Assembly: GCF_040939455.1 (NCBI RefSeq)
Contig: NC_134108.1
Location: 52,885,501-52,949,500 of the forward strand
Direction: 5' to 3'
Length of the DNA: 64,000 nt
Source of the DNA: Microcebus murinus
Taxonomy: Eukaryota > Chordata > Mammalia > Primates > Cheirogaleidae
Below are positions 61,490 to 64,000 of this stretch, in pieces. A program made the position numbers and the translations under genes. Positions within the stretch are counted from its first letter, which is position 1. Each line of letters starts with the position of its first letter. The notes under the pieces were generated by a model. It had not been told where the DNA came from. It saw only the letters and a program-made list of their open reading frames with translations, and did no database searches.

Positions 61490-62470
61490 TAGGTCCATTG
61501 AACCTGTTCTTGCCAACTTCACCATGACTTCTATGTTGCTATGTAGTCAAGTTTCAGTGGTCTTCTTACTTGATCATTTCACCATCACACCATTTAACAC
61601 ACCTAATATCTTCCCTTTCTTGAAATTCTTTCTTTCCTTGACTTCTGAGACAAAATTCTCTCTTGACTTTCCTACTTCCTGCCTTCTTACTTAGTGTTCT
61701 TTGCTGTTCCTCCTATTCTTCTTGATCCCTAAATGCTGGCTTACCCCACAGCTCAGTCCTCTTCTCTGCTATAGGGATACTCACTTTAATGGTGATTTCA
61801 TTCAGTCTTATGGCTATAATTTTCAGCATTTTGATGAAGATTGCCCAATTTTTATCTCCAGCCCTGGAACTCCATGTTATGCCATCCATCTGACTAACCT
61901 ACATTGCCACTTGGATGTTGATTATGTATCTCTAAATATGTCTGAAACCATGCTTTTGATTTCCTGCTCCTTCTATAGTTTTCTACATCTTGGTATATGG
62001 TCCCTCCACCTTTTCTGCTGCTCAGCCCAAAAAAGTTTGGAGTCGTCCTGGACTCTTCTTCTCTCACAGACCCCATCTGATCCATCAGTAAATTCTGCTC
62101 TCTCTTCCTTCCAAACATATCAGGAGTTTTGCTCACCACATCTACTGCTACTATCCCAGTCCAAACCACTACCATCCCTTTTCTGTATTATTTGAACTGC
62201 CTCCTTAGTGGTCTCTCAGTTTCCATCCTTGCCTCTCCACACTGTGCTGTCATCACAGCTGCCAGAATAATACTTTAAGAAGATAAATCAGATCATGTTA
62301 CTTTTACCTAAAATTTCCCAATGACATCCCATTTTCTCTGGAATCAAAGTCCTTACAATGGTTGACAAGTTTCTATATGAAGGAGTATTCTGCTATCTTA
62401 CACTTGAAATCTTATCCACCACTATTCTCCCTCTCTCACTGATTCTAATCCAGCACACATGTAAAACATT
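61490..62470 (+). repeat. Ancient LINE remnant (L2-like), sense
   Basis: 'tttatctccagccctggaac', 'ttggagtcgtcctggactct', 'atcagatcatgttacttttac' (in part) and 'caaagtccttacaatggttg' match a well-known old mammalian LINE segment, which I take to be L2-like. The 164-codon ORF at 61701-62195, the longest in the window, and the antisense ORF 61894-62175 lie within it and are read-through of the decayed LINE, not host genes. Confidence 0.6.
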
Positions 62471-62909
62471 CTATAATTACATTATTAAAAATTTTTATCT
62501 AAAAGACATGAAAAAATAAAGGACTGCTTTCTTTTATATTACTCTGCTTTATTCATATGTCTGTATGCATTATCTCTCTGGGAACAAAAAATCACTTTAC
62601 TAGCTAAGTGCATCATTAAACTTTCACACATATTCATGGACTTTCTTTCGCACAAAATGAGCACCTAAAATGTGGATAAAAATGGAATTTATTCTCATAC
62701 TGGATGACTTTCAAACCAGTGAAAAAATATGCACTGGACAATGCTGTCAAGATATAATAACTAGCTAGCAGTTTGGAGAAAAAAGAAAAGCTAGATACTT
62801 ATAGTCTACTCTTTGAAAACAAATTATATTATAAAGAGAAGAAAAAGCTAAATGAAAAAAATAAGTAAAAATAATATGAGAAAATAAAATATTTTTTTAT
62901 GGGCATACT
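62471..62909. other. Intron, nothing recognised
   Basis: AT-rich, no repeat or gene identified. Confidence 0.5.
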
Positions 62910-63551
<642 letters not shown>

Positions 63552-63599
63552 GCAAAAAAAAAAAAAAGCTAAAATACATTTTACAAGCTGAAAAAAAAT

Positions 63600-63925
63600 T
63601 TCTTATTGTTTATTTGGGACAAAAGATTCACATCCTTAATATAGAGAGAAAATTTAGAAATCAATAATAAATATCTCAACAGAAAAATGGTCAAAGGACG
63701 AGAAATGTATAATTTGCCATAGAAAAAAATAAAATGAAAACATACAAAAATATATTCAACCTCCAACGTAATTAAAGGATGCAAAGAAAAACAATGAACT
63801 ACATCTCTCAATCTATGTAGTTGGAAAGATTTTAAAAAACAACATTCAATAAGCTGTCTCACTTTTGGAGAGGTTATATACTGGCCCTAAACGTTTCAGA
63901 AAAGCAGTTTAGAACGAAGCATCGA
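63600..63925 (+). repeat. Ancient L1 (L1M) fragment
   Basis: 'aacagaaaaatggtcaaagg' followed by 'acgagaaatgtataatttgc', and 'aatatattcaacctccaacg', follow the ORF2 end/3' UTR of old L1, diverged. ORF 63581-63862 (-) is its shadow. Confidence 0.7.
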
Positions 63926-63926
63926 A

Positions 63927-64000
63927 GTTGTTTTAGAGACAGGGTCTTGCTGTGTTGTCCAGGCTGGAGTTCAGTGGAATGGCCACAGCTCATTGTAACC
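63927..64000 (-). mobile_element. Alu SINE, antisense, cut by window end
   Basis: 'agagacagggtcttgctgtg' and 'ttgtccaggctggagttcag' are the 3' part of an Alu in reverse. It continues past the window. Confidence 0.88.

Noticed and set aside
61701..62195. Longest ORF in the window (164 codons, + strand)
   Set aside because: It lies inside a decayed LINE (L2-like) sequence, has no recognisable host domain and is overlapped by an antisense ORF of the same origin.

Overview
The window is vertebrate nuclear DNA from a primate, most likely a strepsirrhine (lemur/galago group) and quite possibly a mouse lemur (Microcebus). Three things point there. The young Alu elements carry the strepsirrhine-type middle linker (GAAAGAAATTAATTGGCCAAC). 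The young L1 3' ends differ from the human L1PA form. At 5618-6012 there is a CpG-rich, TTAA-flanked element with piggyBac architecture, a class reported as recently active in Microcebus but not in apes. There are no operons, CRISPR arrays or other prokaryotic features, and I recognised no tRNA, rRNA or snRNA gene.

Two real genes are present, both only in part, and they converge. On the + strand is the 3' end of BVES (POPDC1): the end of the last intron (1-1444), the last coding exon (1445-1569) and a 3' UTR of about 3.8 kb ending near the AATAAA at 5309-5314. On the - strand is LIN28B: the last coding exon (21714-22083), a 3' UTR of about 4.6 kb running down to about 17.1 kb, and more than 41.9 kb of the preceding intron (22084-64000). 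The LIN28B exon before this one is not in the window as far as I can see. The BVES-LIN28B neighbourhood and tail-to-tail orientation match human chromosome 6q16-q21 as I recall it.

The gap between the two 3' ends (about 5.33-17.07 kb) holds the piggyBac-like element, MIR and MER5A relics, a young Alu with a perfect target duplication, a MER2/Tigger-like DNA transposon, an L1 3' end, two more Alu-related copies and one unexplained exon-like ORF on the - strand (11184-11394).

The LIN28B 3' UTR carries four let-7 seed matches and one lin-4/miR-125 seed match. The coding exon carries one further match of each kind. This fits the known heterochronic loop in which LIN28 proteins block let-7 maturation and let-7/miR-125 repress LIN28 mRNAs.

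The intron is AT-rich and built largely from layered repeats: strepsirrhine Alus, L1 fragments of several ages, a solo MLT1-like LTR with a 5-bp duplication, hAT elements (MER1B, MER20, MER5A), L2-like sequence, a second TTAA-flanked element at 41289-41576, a three-level nested insertion at 31.1-32.1 kb and an Alu inside an Alu at 62.9-63.6 kb. A polyadenylated, retrocopy-like segment at 30541-31131 and a GC-rich block at 49885-50390 are not identified. Most long ORFs in the window fall inside repeats and are not genes. I found no convincing undescribed multi-gene system. The most interesting items are the two TTAA elements, the exon-like ORF and the unidentified retrocopy.
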